Under the pieces are notes generated by a model. It was not told the origin of the DNA. It did no database searches and worked only from the letters and a program-made list of their open reading frames with translations. DNA of 64,000 nt from Lathyrus oleraceus (lineage: Eukaryota; Streptophyta; Magnoliopsida; Fabales; Fabaceae), in contig NC_066584.1 in assembly GCF_024323335.1 (NCBI RefSeq), positions 273,955,618-274,019,617 of the forward strand, written 5' to 3'. The position numbers and the translations under genes are program-made. Shown here piece after piece: positions 33,241 to 44,683 of this stretch; position 1 is the first letter of the stretch; every line of letters starts with the position of its first letter.

Positions 33241-34092
33241 GGTCTGAAAATATTTGCAAATAAAACCTCAGTTCCTTGAAGTTGTTTTTCGTGTGATGAA
33301 TGTTATGATGCGCATGAATGTATGAATGCAATAATCACAAATAAGGGATCACACACAAGGCAAACAAACAAAGGTCAAGGAAAGAATCAAGTCATTGTCA
33401 AGATCAATCATCCATTTTGGTGGATTATGGTTTTCACCTTATCAACACCCAAGTTCCATTGATATTGAAAAGACTTGATTGGATCAACCAAGAATCAAAG
33501 GGTTTGTTGTGAGTCACGAGCATGGAGTCAGGTTAAGAACCATCCCAAAGGACTGTACTAAGGATAAAACCTGTAGATCATGTTCTAAAAAGTTCCCAGA
33601 ATCTTAATTCCATCTATTGGATATTACAGGTTAGGATGACTGACCCATCAACCTAAATATTCTCAAGAGAAACTCATCTGACTATAGTATCGCGTAACAA
33701 CTGTTATCAAGTCTACACCCGAACAGTCTCCGCACTACGTCCTTAATAGGCCAAGTTGGGTTTAATATTCTACGGTCCTCAGCTTCTCGGACCCCAAATC
33801 AGGGAAAGAAATACCTAACCACAAATGACTTGTGTGACATTAGTAACTCCAAAAGGGTCTCCACTGAGTAGATGGGTCTCAAGTCAACTTGTTAAGGGCT
33901 ACTCCATACAAGTCGAACATGACTATACCATCCTCCTATCTTAATTGCACTCAAGTTCGGGTTAGAACTTATCTTACCACTTAGAGATCACGAAGCACAA
34001 CAAGAAGATTATATCCCATAAACAAATATACAAACATCAAATATACAATTATATACATATAAAAAAGTAGGCAAAACCCTCTGAGGATTACT
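33241..34092 (-). other. Ogre-2 5' leader
   Basis: This is non-coding and collinear with the Ogre-1 leader but has one hairpin unit (about 33400-33470) instead of two. It ends at the PBS. Nothing else is recognisable. Confidence 0.75.
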
Positions 34093-34110
34093 CCCCAGCA
34101 GAGCCGCCAC
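34093..34110 (-). promoter_or_regulatory. Ogre-2 primer binding site
   Basis: The minus sense reads GTGGCGGCTCTGCTGGGG, one substitution from the Ogre-1 site and eight bases from the LTR end. Confidence 0.82.
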
Positions 34111-34118
34111 TTAATTTC

Positions 34119-36448
34119 TATAGCGGTAAATTCATGACCATTAAGCTATGGATAAACTTAACATCAATAAAACCAGAGTCTCCACCACACTTTTATTGTT
34201 TCCAAAGGAAAACGGAAAAGTACGAACAAAACCGAAAGAGAAGAAGTTTTTAAATCAAAACTAATAAAATGCCAGAGATTACAGGTAAGGGGGTTGGTTA
34301 CACATAGGGAAGGTGTTAGCACCCAAAGTGTCTTAGGTACTCCTAGGGATCCCTTTTTTATGTGTGTATGTTTTTTTGGTATAAAATATAGTTGCAATAA
34401 ATAGAGTGCGGGGATGAGAAAAGAATTTATTAATTATATTTTTGTGTTTGACAAGACCTTCGGACTTGTGCCTACGTAGCAACATAAATGAGGGATCAAA
34501 ACCTCGTAGTTCGTGGTATCAATTTCAAATTGAGTGGATTGCTTTTAAAAAAAGTTTAAATTTAAAAGAGGCACAAAAGTTTGAATGAGTGTTAGTTCTT
34601 TTTGTCTTTTAAAATTTTAAGTCAATATGGTTAAGTTCATTTACAAGTTTGATTAAGAAAAGAGTTTTAAAAATGCAATGGCATAAGGCCAAAGTTTCTA
34701 ATTTGCAATAAGGTCTAAGTTTAGAAATCACAAGAAAAGAAGTTTTTGAAAGGGGGGGGATAGATTTGAAATTGAAGAAGTGGGAGAATATGAAGAGACT
34801 AATCTTAAGCAGAAATTTAAAATTTAAGAGTTAAAAAGATTTGACCATTGGGATGCAGTCCAACAAACAAGAAGAGCATATAGAAACCCACTTTCCCTTT
34901 GGACTTTAAATCAAGAAATATCAATAAGCTAGTAGCAAAATGAAGAGCAAGGCATCAAATAAAGATTGCCACATCAAAGTAAGTAAATTCATAGTCTTCT
35001 TGTTCTCATGTATCAAATGACATACTCCTTGATTGGCTCAAAATAAGGCATTAGACACAAGTTCAAAGTAAAAGTTGTATCAAGACTATGTAACAAATGA
35101 ATTCATGTGGATCCCAATACTTGCATCCGATGAAAACTCAAATCACAATAACTTGGTTTCAGAAATGTTGGCATTGGCCATGTCCTCTTGCATAGGGAAT
35201 GTTGCCTAATTCTAAGTCCAAAAGCTCAGATCAAACCCAACAATCCACACAAACATCTTTTAGAATTTTTTGTTGTTTATTAAGTATTTTAAGGTCCTAA
35301 GACCATAAACACAAATAAAATATACAAACAAATATACACAATCACAATATATGGCTCAAGTGAGCAAAGTGAAAATGACATAAACATAAACAAGTTAAAT
35401 GATATATAAATGACAAATGAAATGGTAAATGGCTTGAATTTAAATGGCATAAAGTAAATGACTTGAAATTAATAGCAAGAATAATAAAAGTTAGTCACAT
35501 GTTAGTTGATTAGATGTTAGTGATGTTTTGCTTTTCAATTGATTAAGCCATTCTTTGGAGAACACTCAACCCTCTATTCACAAGCATGGATCCTTGAACC
35601 AAGACATCTTCCAAAGGAAGGAAAATAGGCTAAGTTTCCACAAAATACCATGAAAGGGGGGAGATTTACAATATCACTTACTAGAATGCTATGCCTTTAG
35701 GATCAAAACTTAGCGGTATGTTAAGGAATCATAATTGGACTTATGTAGAAGTCATAACTATCTGAGTCCGGGCAACAGAAATTTTGGTGTTAATGCATGT
35801 TAGAGATATGGTATAATGAACCATACTCCTAAAACATACCACACACAAAAAGAAAAAGATCAAAGGATGGACATATCTCATCCATACTTATATTGGTCCA
35901 TCTAACACACAGTTATTGATGAACCAATTAGCCTTAGCATATTGAGACTTCATTGGTCAATGGAAGGGATGAGAAAAAATGGGATTGAAGATGAAGAGGG
36001 AAGGGAAATGAGACAAACACAAATTGATCATAGGAGTACTTTTATCAAATTAAAATCATTCATTCATTTTGGTATATGAAATGTACATTTCATCAATCCC
36101 CTAAATCCAATGATTTTAATCCAACAAAAGTCAAATCAACCTTGACCAAGGCGCAAACACATAGTTAAACTTCACAAGTCAATAAAAATGGCTCAACAGA
36201 ATTTCTATACAATTAATCAATTAAAAATGCACTTAAATTGAATTATGTTTGGTGAAAAATCTATAACCTCTTCAACACACCAAATAAATGGTCAAGAGAT
36301 TTATCCTAGGTCAAACAAGGTCAAAGGACCTTAGACAAAAAATTTCATAATTTTTAAAAAGTCATGACTATTTTTAAATAATTAAAATATGCACAAAAAC
36401 ACTTAGATCATGAAAAATATCAAAATTCATCCAAAAAATAATTTTAAT
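34119..36448 (-). repeat. Ogre-2 5' LTR, part 1 (PBS side)
   Basis: On the plus strand it starts TATAGCGGTAAATTCATGACC (a TG-to-TA change at the terminus), the inverted counterpart of the Ogre-P LTR end. Shared landmarks in opposite orientation are GGGAAGGTGTTAGCACCC, GTACTCCTAGGGATCCC, the Met/Thr-poor AT-rich middle and CAAGGTCAAAGGACCTT. It ends at AAT (36446-36448), the target duplication of the CACTA element. It holds no genes. Confidence 0.88.
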
Positions 36449-36483
36449 CACTACGCCAAAAACTGGAATAGACAGCGCACCTT

Positions 36484-36840
36484 AGAGGGCGCTTTATTAC
36501 AAAAGCGCACTCTAAAGTGAAGCGAAAAAATAAGGAGCGAACAACTGGAATAGACAGCGCACTTTAGAGGGCGCTTTTGTAATAAAGCGCCCACTAAGGT
36601 GAAGCGAAAAAATAAGGAGGATATAGAGGGACAACAATACAGGGCACTTTTTAGAAAGCGCCCTCTAAGGTTACCCTTAGAGGGCGCTTTTAAAAAAGCG
36701 CTCTATAAGTCCATGTGCATTTCCAGTTTATAAAGCGCTTTTGGAAAGCCTTAGAGAGCGTTTTCATAAGCGCCCTCTTAGGCCCCCTTTAGAGGGCGCT
36801 TTTTTTCCACAAGCGCCCTCTAAGGTCCCCTTTAGTAAAC
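36484..36840 (+). repeat. Left subterminal repeats of the CACTA element
   Basis: There are about a dozen direct and inverted copies of TTAGAGGGCGCTTT / AAAGCGCCCTCTAA, e.g. at 36484, 36553, 36655, 36676 and 36790, often arranged as facing pairs. In CACTA elements such motifs bind the TNPA-type protein. The motif is strikingly GC-rich against the AT-rich surroundings. Confidence 0.9.
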
Positions 36841-37717
36841 ATTAAAATTATAACATACTGTGCGTTTTGTTATTTCACTCTCTGTTATTTTCGTTCTTTT
36901 TCACGTTAGGGTTCTCACTGCTACGATTTTCGCTACTTCTAAGGCGTTCTCCTTCCACCTCTGTTAGATCTACGACGTTTCCTCCTTCTATTAATTCGTT
37001 GTTAGCTGTTCGATTTTGACACCATAGGTATTTTTCTAATCTTCATATTACTTGGTTTCTCTTCTGACGTTCGCTATTGTTCATTTTTGGTTTCATTTTT
37101 CTTGGTTCATACATTTATTGAGTATTCTCAACAATAATTATTGTGTTGCAATGCTAGCAATGGAGACTAGGCATTATGGGTTAAATTTCACCAACTGTTC
37201 CATTTGTTTGTCGATGTAGAAAAAGGAGGCAGCAATATCTAAAACACCTTCTACCAATCAAAGGTACACTATGCAGCTTATGAGTGTATTTATTCTAGCA
37301 TACATAGCGTAGCTAGTAACTTAAGAAGTTTAGGTATGGATGTTATTTGATAGAGTAAATTAGAGTCGACTATTCTTCTGTTAGCTTTCAGTTAGACCAT
37401 TATACAATTCTACATATATATTTTCTAGTCAATGTTTATCTTTTGTAAAAACTATATGATGATATATAACTATGCTACAAATTAGTGCATACCACTAATG
37501 CTTAATGCATGGTTCATACATTCTCATGCTATTGAAGTCAGAGATATCTGAAAATGTTGAGAAACTAACTCAATAAACCAAAATTGTTTTGGTTTTGGGT
37601 TGTTGTTGGACATATGAATGCCCTGCACAGAGACTAACTCAATAAAGCGAAATTGTTTTGTCTCATCCCATTTTTGGTTTCTCTTCTGAAATTGTTTTTT
37701 GTTTATTCTAATTAGTA
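36841..37717 (+). other. CACTA 5' non-coding region (promoter/leader)
   Basis: This lies between the subterminal repeats and the transposase ATG. Pyrimidine-rich TTCACTCTCTGTTATTTTCG and the phrase CACCATAGGTATTTTTCTAATC (a possible exon end with a GGTATTT donor, about 37021) suggest a leader with one or more introns. The exact structure cannot be fixed from sequence alone. Confidence 0.5.
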
Positions 37718-40700
37718 ATGGATAATACATGGATGTATTCCAATCGATTGTCGAGAGAGTACGAGAATGGGGTATCAGAATTCGTTAAGTTTGCCGTTGC
37801 TTACGCCGAAGACCCCAGTAGAATGATATGTCCTTGCTTGGGTTGTTGTTATGGGAAACGGGTTGACGCAGTTCAGTTGACATCGCATCTAATGAGGCAT
37901 GGAATTGATCGAAGTTATACATGTTGGAATTTGCATGGTGAGAAAAGTAACGAGAATGTTGAACCGGGGGATAGTACGACCTATGCCTCAAACTATAGTG
38001 GCGCAGATACATACGATTGTGATCGAGTTGAAGAGATTGCAGAAGCACTTGAAGGAGATCTTAAGGATTGTCCCGAAATGTTTGAGAGGTTGGTAAGTGA
38101 TGCAGAGAAACCTTTGTATGATGGTTGCACTAAATTCACAAGATTGTCTGGGGTATTAAAGTTGTACAACTTAAAGGCGGGCAATGGATGGTCGGATAAA
38201 AGTTTTACAGAGTTATTAGCCCTTTTGAAAGATATGCTTCCTGAGGATAATGTTCTTCCCAATCGAACATATGAGACCAAAAAGATGTTGTGCTCTATTT
38301 GCATGAGCTATGATAAGATACATGCATGTCCAAACGATTGCGTTTTGTTTCGAAATGAGTATGCATCGTTAAATGAGTTTCCTAAATGCGGTGTCTCACG
38401 ATATAAGAACAAGTTGTCTCCAGCAAAAGTCTTGTGGTATTTTCCTGTTATTCCGAGATTTAGACGCATGTTTCGTAGTGAAATCAATTCAAGACCCTTG
38501 ACCTGGCATGCAGATGAAAGAATTATAGATGGAAAGTATCGACATCCGGCAGATTCACCACAGTGGTTGAAAATTGATAATGATTATCCTGAATTTGGAG
38601 AAGAATCAAGAAACCTTCGCTTGGCTTATCTACTGATGGAATGAACCCACACGGTATCCAGAGTATCTCACACAGTACATGGCCTGTGATTATTATGATT
38701 TATAACCTACCTCAATGGCTATGTATGAAGCGTAAGTACATGATATTGTCTATGTTGATTTTTGGACCTAAACAACCAGGGAATTACATGGACGTGTACT
38801 TGAAGCCCTTAATCGAAGATTTAAAGATTTTGTGGGAGACCGGTGTGGAGGTTTATGATGGATATAGGAAAGAAATTTTCAACTTGAGGGCGATGTTGTT
38901 TGGCACAATTAATAATTTTCCAGCATACGGAAATCTATCAGGGTATAGCATAAAAGGTCAATGTGCGTGTCCTATTTGTGAAGATAAAACAGATTGGAAG
39001 CGCTTGGAGTTTGGTCAGAAGAATGTCTTTCTCGGTCATCGGAGATTCTTAAATTCAAATCATCACTACCGTGGATGGAGAAAGGCGTTCAATGGAGAGA
39101 CAGAACAAGGCAGAGCTCCACCTATATTGACGGGTGATCAAATTTTTGAAAAGGTGAAAGATTTGGATACTCACTTTGGCAAGCCTTTTGCCCACACACT
39201 TGTCAAAAGTGGGTGGAAGAAGAGGTCAATTTTATTTGAATTGCCGTATTGGAAGTCCTTGTATGTGAGACATTTTCTTGATGTGATGCATATTGAAAAA
39301 AATGTATTTGAAAGTGTTATTGGCACGTTACTCAATATACAAGGAAAGTCTAAGGATGGCCTTAAGGCAAGAAAGGACTTGATAGCGATGGGAATAAGAA
39401 CTGAATTAGGACCCTTGAAGAAAGGAAAACGAACATATCTACCGCCTGCTGCTTATACTCTATCTAGAAAGGAGAAAAAAACATTGTGTAAGTTTCTAAG
39501 TGAAGTTAAAGTTCCAGAAGGGTACTCTTCAGATATTAGAAGACTTGTGTCTATGAAAGACCTCAAGTTAAAGAGTTTAAAGACCCATGATTGCCATGTT
39601 ATGATGGAACATTTTCTCCCAATAGGTATACGTTCTATTCTTCCAGAAAAAGTAAGAAGCTCTATAACTAAGTTGTGTTCTTTCTTCAAGTCAATTTGCA
39701 GTAAGGTGATCGATCCTGCGATCTTACCAATGTTGCAAAAAGAAATCGTTATTACTTTGTGTGAGCTTGAAATGTTTTTTCCTCCATCTAGTTGTTCATC
39801 TTGTGAAAGAGACACAATTGTGTGGACCAGCTTATATGAGATGGATGTACCCTGTTGAACGTTATATGAAAATATTAAAAGGGTACGTGAAGAACCGAAG
39901 TCGACCAGAAGGTTGTATGGTTGAAAGATACATTGTTGAAGAAGCGATTGAGTTTTGTACTGAATATTTGTCTAATGTTCAATCAATCGGACTCCCCAAG
40001 TCTCAGCTTGTCGAAAAGAAAGAAGGAAAAAATCTAATTGGAAATAAAATCGTGGCAGTATCAAGGGTCGAACGGGATCAAGTGCATTTGTATGTTCTGC
40101 ACAATGAGAATGAGGTTGAGCCGTATGTTGAAATTCACAAGGATGTTCTCCGAGGTTTAAATCCCAATAGAAATGAAAATTGGATAGTACGAGAGCACAA
40201 TCGATGTTTTATACCTTGGTTTAAGGATCATATTTATTCAAAGTATTATTCAGATCCCGTTTCAATAACAGAAAGGTTGAGATGCTTAGCATATGGTCCA
40301 AGTTTCCATGTTTTTTCTTATAGCGCATACGCGATTAATGGATACACATTTTATACCAAAGAACAAGATGATAAAAGTACTATGCAGAATAGTGGTGTCA
40401 CTGTGGTAGCTGAAGCAATGCACATATCAAGTGTGAAGGACTTAAACCCCAAATTTGCAAATTTGTCGTATTTTGGTGTTATCGAGCGCATTTGGGTGTT
40501 TGATTATGAGAAGTTTCAGATTCCTATATTTGGTTGCAAGTGGGTTGAAAATAATAACGACATTCGAATGGATAAGTCAGGATTTTTGCAAGTGGATCTT
40601 AATAGGGTGGGATACAAAGATGAGTCTTTTATTCTAGCCTCTCAAGCTAGACAAGTGTTCTATGTCAATGATCCGAAAAGTACGAAATGGTCTATAGTTC

Positions 40701-40918
40701 TTTTTTCCAACAAAGTAATTGATGAAAACACTGGAGATCAAGGTGATATTGATGTTGAGATTGAATCGTTTACCAGAAATGATCAAGATGAGAATATTAT
40801 ATCAAATGATTCATATATTAGAAATGATCATAATGAGGGTATTTGGATCAATCCAACCGTCCGTGTTGTTAAGAGACATGTAGAACATATTCCAACCAAG
40901 AAAAGAAAGAGAACTTAG
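37718..40918 (+). pseudogene. CACTA transposase (TNP2-like), two frameshifts
   Basis: The segments are 37718-38644, 38641-39858 and 39761-40918. The first starts MDNTWMYSNRLSREYENGV and has the transposase-associated zinc-rich domain (CPCLGCCYGK, HLMRHGIDRSYTCW). It then has the start of the Transposase_21 domain (CSICMSYDKIHACPNDC, WYFPVIPRFRRMF, TWHADER). A one-base loss near 38624 moves to segment two: MNPHGIQSISHSTWPV, GTINNFPAYGNLSGYS, ACPICEDKT, LGHRRFL, LDVMHIEKNV. A second shift with a small deletion near 39785 leads to segment three: HLVKETQLCGPAYMRWMYPV (DUF4218-type), VERYIVEEAIEFCTEYL, a DUF4216-type stretch (FGVIERIWVFDYEKFQIPIF) and a basic C-terminus, KKRKRT, that may be a nuclear signal. 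An intact version would be about 1060 aa. It would catalyse cut-and-paste transposition in the nucleus. Domain names are from memory. Confidence 0.93.
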
Positions 40919-41408
40919 CGAAAAAGGTACAGGTCAAATGATTTTAATTGTTTTCTTTATTACAGGTAAAATGGCTTTATTACAGGTAAAAGGTATAAAC
41001 ACAATTATATGATATTTATGCATAGAAAATGTTAATTCTTGATCTTATACTTCACCTAACTAATTTTATGATATTTTAGGTTCATGCTATTGATATTGAA
41101 CAAAAAGAGGTTGTTGCTAAGAAGACTGCGGCTAGCAAAAAAAACATACATCTCAGAGATGCTTTTGCTACTTAGTTTTATTTCTTTTTAAGTTATGAAT
41201 TGGTTGTATATTTAGAATCTTTAGAAGTTAAACGATTATATATCAGTGGATTGTTGTATATGTATGGATTGTTGTATATAAGGCTTGTTGAATGCAATGT
41301 GTGAAAAAGAGCTTCAAATTATACAGTTTTAGGTGTACTGCTTCAATATACAGGTTGTCTAAAATAAATAAAAAAATATAGCGCTTTTTTTTAAAAAAAA
41401 ATTAAATA
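40919..41408 (+). other. CACTA 3' region after the transposase
   Basis: No supported gene. A short stretch near 41080-41175 (EVHAIDIEQKEVVAKKTAAS-like reading, then a stop) could be a terminal exon, but nothing confirms it. The rest is AT-rich. I see no second (TNPA-type) gene. Confidence 0.45.
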
Positions 41409-41745
41409 ACCACCCACTTTAGAGGGCGCTTTCCAAAATAAGCGCCCTCTAAACCCTTTAAATTTCTACTTTAGAGGGCGCTTTCCAGTAAAAGCGCCCT
41501 CTAAACCCTTACAAGTTTCCACTTTAGAGGGCGATTTCCAGTAAAAGCGCCCTCTATACCCTTAAAAGTTTCCACTTTAGAGGGTGCTTTCTTTAAAATG
41601 CGCCCTCTAAAGTGGCCCTTAAAGGGCTTAAAGAGCCACTTTAGAGAGCGCTTTCACCAGGAAAAAAAACGCTGTCTTTACCTATGCCAGCGCCAGATTA
41701 GAGGGCGCTTTAAAGCGCTGTTATAGGCCAAAAAAAGCGCCCTCT
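41409..41745 (+). repeat. Right subterminal repeats of the CACTA element
   Basis: Four or more facing pairs of TTAGAGGGCGCTTTCC and AAGCGCCCTCTAAA (from 41411, 41470, 41523, 41576 and 41638) have a spacing of about 55 bp, plus two copies close to the terminus (41698 and 41737). Confidence 0.9.
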
Positions 41746-41769
41746 TTTCCCTTATTTGTCGTAGTGAAT

Positions 41770-42841
41770 TCTGAAAATGAAAGAGGAAATATTTGAATAT
41801 TTTTCATGAAAGTCCCATATTTTTTGAATCAAAAAGGAAATTAATATGAATAATTAAAATAAAAGGATTAAATGGAAAAATCAAAAATTCAAAAAAATAA
41901 GGGCCATCTGATCTCCCTTATTAATTGAGGTGGCATATCAGATGTCCAAGAGCACGCATTCCACAAGGTCCTTAGTCAAACACGCTACAGGCATGGTAAT
42001 CACAATGGACACGTGATATTAAAACATTTCAAACGGATCAGATGACTTGGATTGATCTAGCGCACCACCAGAGCCCTAGCTCCAGTCATCTTCTCCAGTG
42101 AGCACCACCGGTATGGTCCAAGCGCAACTCAATGGAAAATGAAAAATGAATACACTAATTTGAAGGAAAAATGCTCAGGAGCACGAATCTGGCCTCAATT
42201 TTCTCCAATTCCAAGTATATAAAATGATACATGGATTAGAATTTTGAGGATCATGAACTGGGTTGCTTCGATTTGACCTTAAATCAACTCAATCTTCTTG
42301 CCTACATTGATAGGACTTCAAACAACCAAAAATCAACAAGAATGGTGAATAATTCAGGAAGAATCGAAGAGATGAAAATTCTGAAAATTCACCTTCAATG
42401 GAGCTTCAAATTGGCACGATCTTTCTTTCAATTATGCTTGGCCTTGCTTCAGATGCTTGTTGGATGTGATTAGGATCAATGAAAAGTATGGTCTCTTGGA
42501 GTTTCAATCTCAAAACAGATCGAGATTTGAAACTCGATTTTCAAAGAAAATCTTCAAGCTTATCATTCAATGGTGAGGGTTTGGGATTGTAGGTTCAAAG
42601 CTTGGGCATGAGGTCATTAATTCTGAGCAATGATGGTCTTGTTTATAGGACATGAGATTAATTTCTACACCCTTCCAAATTTGGAAATTTTGTGAAAATC
42701 TCTTTGGATGCTTGCACGGGCGTGTGATAAGCCCATAAAGTGATGTAATTAGGTCTAAAAACTAAAAGCTTTCAAAAACCAACATCATTCATCATCACTA
42801 CACAATACACCTGGTCATTTAAAATAACACATTCCAATTGT
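41770..42841 (-). repeat. Ogre-2 5' LTR, part 2 (beyond the CACTA element)
   Basis: This is the continuation of 34119-36448. In minus sense it parallels the Ogre-P LTR from about 30020 back to about 29050 (the phrase GAAAATGAAAGAGG next to the insertion, then TCAATTAATGAGGGAGATCA, then the region of 29400-29070). Homology fades by about 42760 and Sirevirus B begins. The remaining outer part of this LTR would lie past the right edge of the window. Confidence 0.82.
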
Positions 42842-44016
42842 TGTTTCTAAGTGTTGGCAACAATTTTGGTAAAACAAAGAGTGTTCACAAGATGTCATGT
42901 GTGATATCTTAACATAACATATCCTATGTACCTGCTGGAGTTCAAGAACATGTGCATGCAGGATTGTTTCAGAATGCCACATACAATGACAAGGCTTCTG
43001 ATATTGAATGTACCTGCTGGAGCTTAAATGAAAGACATGTTCATGCAGGATTGTTTCATATGACATACACAATGTCATGACATCTGATATGGCTGTACCT
43101 GCTGGAAGTTATAAAAGGAATTATTGGATTATGCAGGATTTTTCCAGGATGTCAGACCCGATGTCATGACATCCTGTACACAGAACATTCAGTATGAATG
43201 TCTGGTGTTTTGTGATTGCACAATTAATGGCAATCTTTGGATGATTGAAGATATGGCTAGCTGGCGCATTCAATCATGGATTATAACCAGATTTACTTAT
43301 TTTCCAAGGAGATCTATACAGCTGTTATAAAAAGATTTGATTGGAAAATAGATTTAGGGTTTTCAAGATGTCCAAGCCCAGCTGGGCGCTTCTATAAAAA
43401 GGGACTTAGAAAACCTGTTTGAACACACAACCAAGAGTGAGCGAAATATAGAGAGAGCTAGGGTTTGTGTCTGTTTAGTCGTAAGACTTGTAGGTCATTC
43501 AAGTCATCCATTGATGATTGAATTGGACTGATTTGTGGTTGTAATTTGTCACTCTAAAGCTGTTAATCAAGAGTGTGTGTCTTCTTGATCAAAGCTTTGA
43601 AGCAAGATCAAGAGTGTGTCTTCTTGATTGAAATTGTGAAGTAAAATCAAGAGTGTGTAATTGAAAACTATTTTCTTTTCACAAGGGATTTTTGTTTAAA
43701 ATCACTGGTGTGTGATTGTAAGGGAAGTGAGTGGGTTCTCATATCTAAGAGTGCTTAGGTAGAAATTGCACGGGTAGAGATTAGGTGATAAAGACTGTAA
43801 CTTGTTGAAGTGTACGGAGAGTCTTTGAACTAATTCTATTTTAGTGAATTTCCTTCCTGGCTTGGTAGCCCCCAGACGTAGGTGAGTTGCAAACTGGGTT
43901 AACAATTGCTTGTGTTATTCGCTTTACCATTCTGTTTTTGTTTATCCATTGTGTGTTAATAGATATTAGTGTCGTAACATTACCTTCGACATCTTATATC
44001 TGATACCAGAATTTCA
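42842..44016 (+). repeat. Sirevirus B 5' LTR
   Basis: The end is firm (...CCAGAATTTCA at 44016, then AT and the PBS). The start is less so: TGTTTCTAAG at 42842 by alignment with the Sirevirus A LTR, or TGTTGGCAAC at 42852. It contains a repeated GTACCTGCTGGAG...GCAGGATT unit (three copies, 42929-43145), palindromes GATGTCATGACATC (43158-43171) and ATGTCATGACAT (43072-43083), and the CCCAGACGTAGGTGAG U5 block shared with Sirevirus A. A TATA box, TATAAAAA, lies at 43393-43400. Confidence 0.82.
43393..43400 (+). promoter_or_regulatory. TATA box of the Sirevirus B LTR
   Basis: TATAAAAA, within CTTCTATAAAAAGGGAC, is followed about 35 bp later by sequence resembling an R region (ACACAACCAAGAGTGAGCG). 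It is the only good TATA in this LTR. Confidence 0.72.
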
Positions 44017-44018
44017 AT

Positions 44019-44034
44019 TGGTATCAGAGCAGGC
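44019..44034 (+). promoter_or_regulatory. Sirevirus B primer binding site
   Basis: TGGTATCAGAGCAGGC, complementary to initiator tRNA-Met, lies two bases after the LTR end. Confidence 0.92.
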
Positions 44035-44083
44035 ATCCTGCTCTGGTTCTGGATGAGATCTAGGGGCAATACTTTCTGGTACA

Positions 44084-44683
44084 ATGGAGAGAGATGGTGG
44101 ATCTGTTCATAGGCCATCAATTTTGGATGGTTCTAACTATGACTATTGGAAACCTCGAATGGTAGCGTTTCTAAAATCCCTTGATAACAAGGCTTGGAAA
44201 GCTGTGCTAACAGGATGGATGCATCCTGTCATTACTAAGGAAGGAGAAGCCACCACTGAGAAGAAGCCTGAAGAACAATGGTCCAAGGAGGAGGATGATC
44301 TTGCTCTTGGAAACTCTAAAGCCTTGAATGCAATATTCAATGGGGTAGACAAGAATATTTTCAGGCTGGTAAATAACTGTGAAGTGGCCAAAGATGCTTG
44401 GGACATTCTCAAGACCACTCATGAAGGCACCTCTAGGGTAAAGATGTCTAGACTTCAGCTGCTCACCTCCAAGTTTGAAAACTTAAGGATGAAAGAAGAT
44501 GAAAACATTCATGAATTTCACATGAGTATCCTTGAGATTGTTAATACTTCAGGAGCCCTGGGAGAGAAGATGACAGATGAAAAACTGGTAAGAAAAATAC
44601 TTAGGTCACTCCCTAAGAGATTTGCAATGAAGGTGACTGCCAGAGAAGAGTCTCAAGACATCTCCAACATGAGGGTAGATAAG
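44084..44683 (+). pseudogene. Sirevirus B gag, N-terminal part
   Basis: ATG at 44084 gives MERDGGSVHRPSILDGSNYD, YWKPRMVAFLKSLDNKAWKA, then the copia gag (UBN2-type) signature: ALNAIFNGVDKNIFRLVNNC, AKDAWDILKTTHEGTSRVK, LQLLTSKFENLRMKEDENI and LVRKILRSLPKRFAMKVTA. About 200 residues are intact, then the frame enters the Ogre-3 LTR at 44684 (after NMRVDK). It stays open for another 129 codons of LTR sequence, which is accidental. It lies 50 bp after the PBS, the usual place for gag. Confidence 0.92.

Larger units (their letters stand above)
36449..41766 (+). mobile_element. CACTA (En/Spm) DNA transposon, 5318 bp, inserted in the Ogre-2 LTR
   Basis: The ends are CACTACGCCAAA (36449-36460) and, inverted, CACTACGACAAA (41755-41766): 12-bp terminal repeats with one mismatch. 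A 3-bp target duplication AAT flanks it (36446-36448 and 41767-41769), the length expected for CACTA elements. The empty site survives in the related Ogre-P LTR (30009-30038, opposite strand) and confirms both the boundaries and the single AAT. Both ends carry dense subterminal repeats. One transposase-like pseudogene lies between. Confidence 0.95.
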
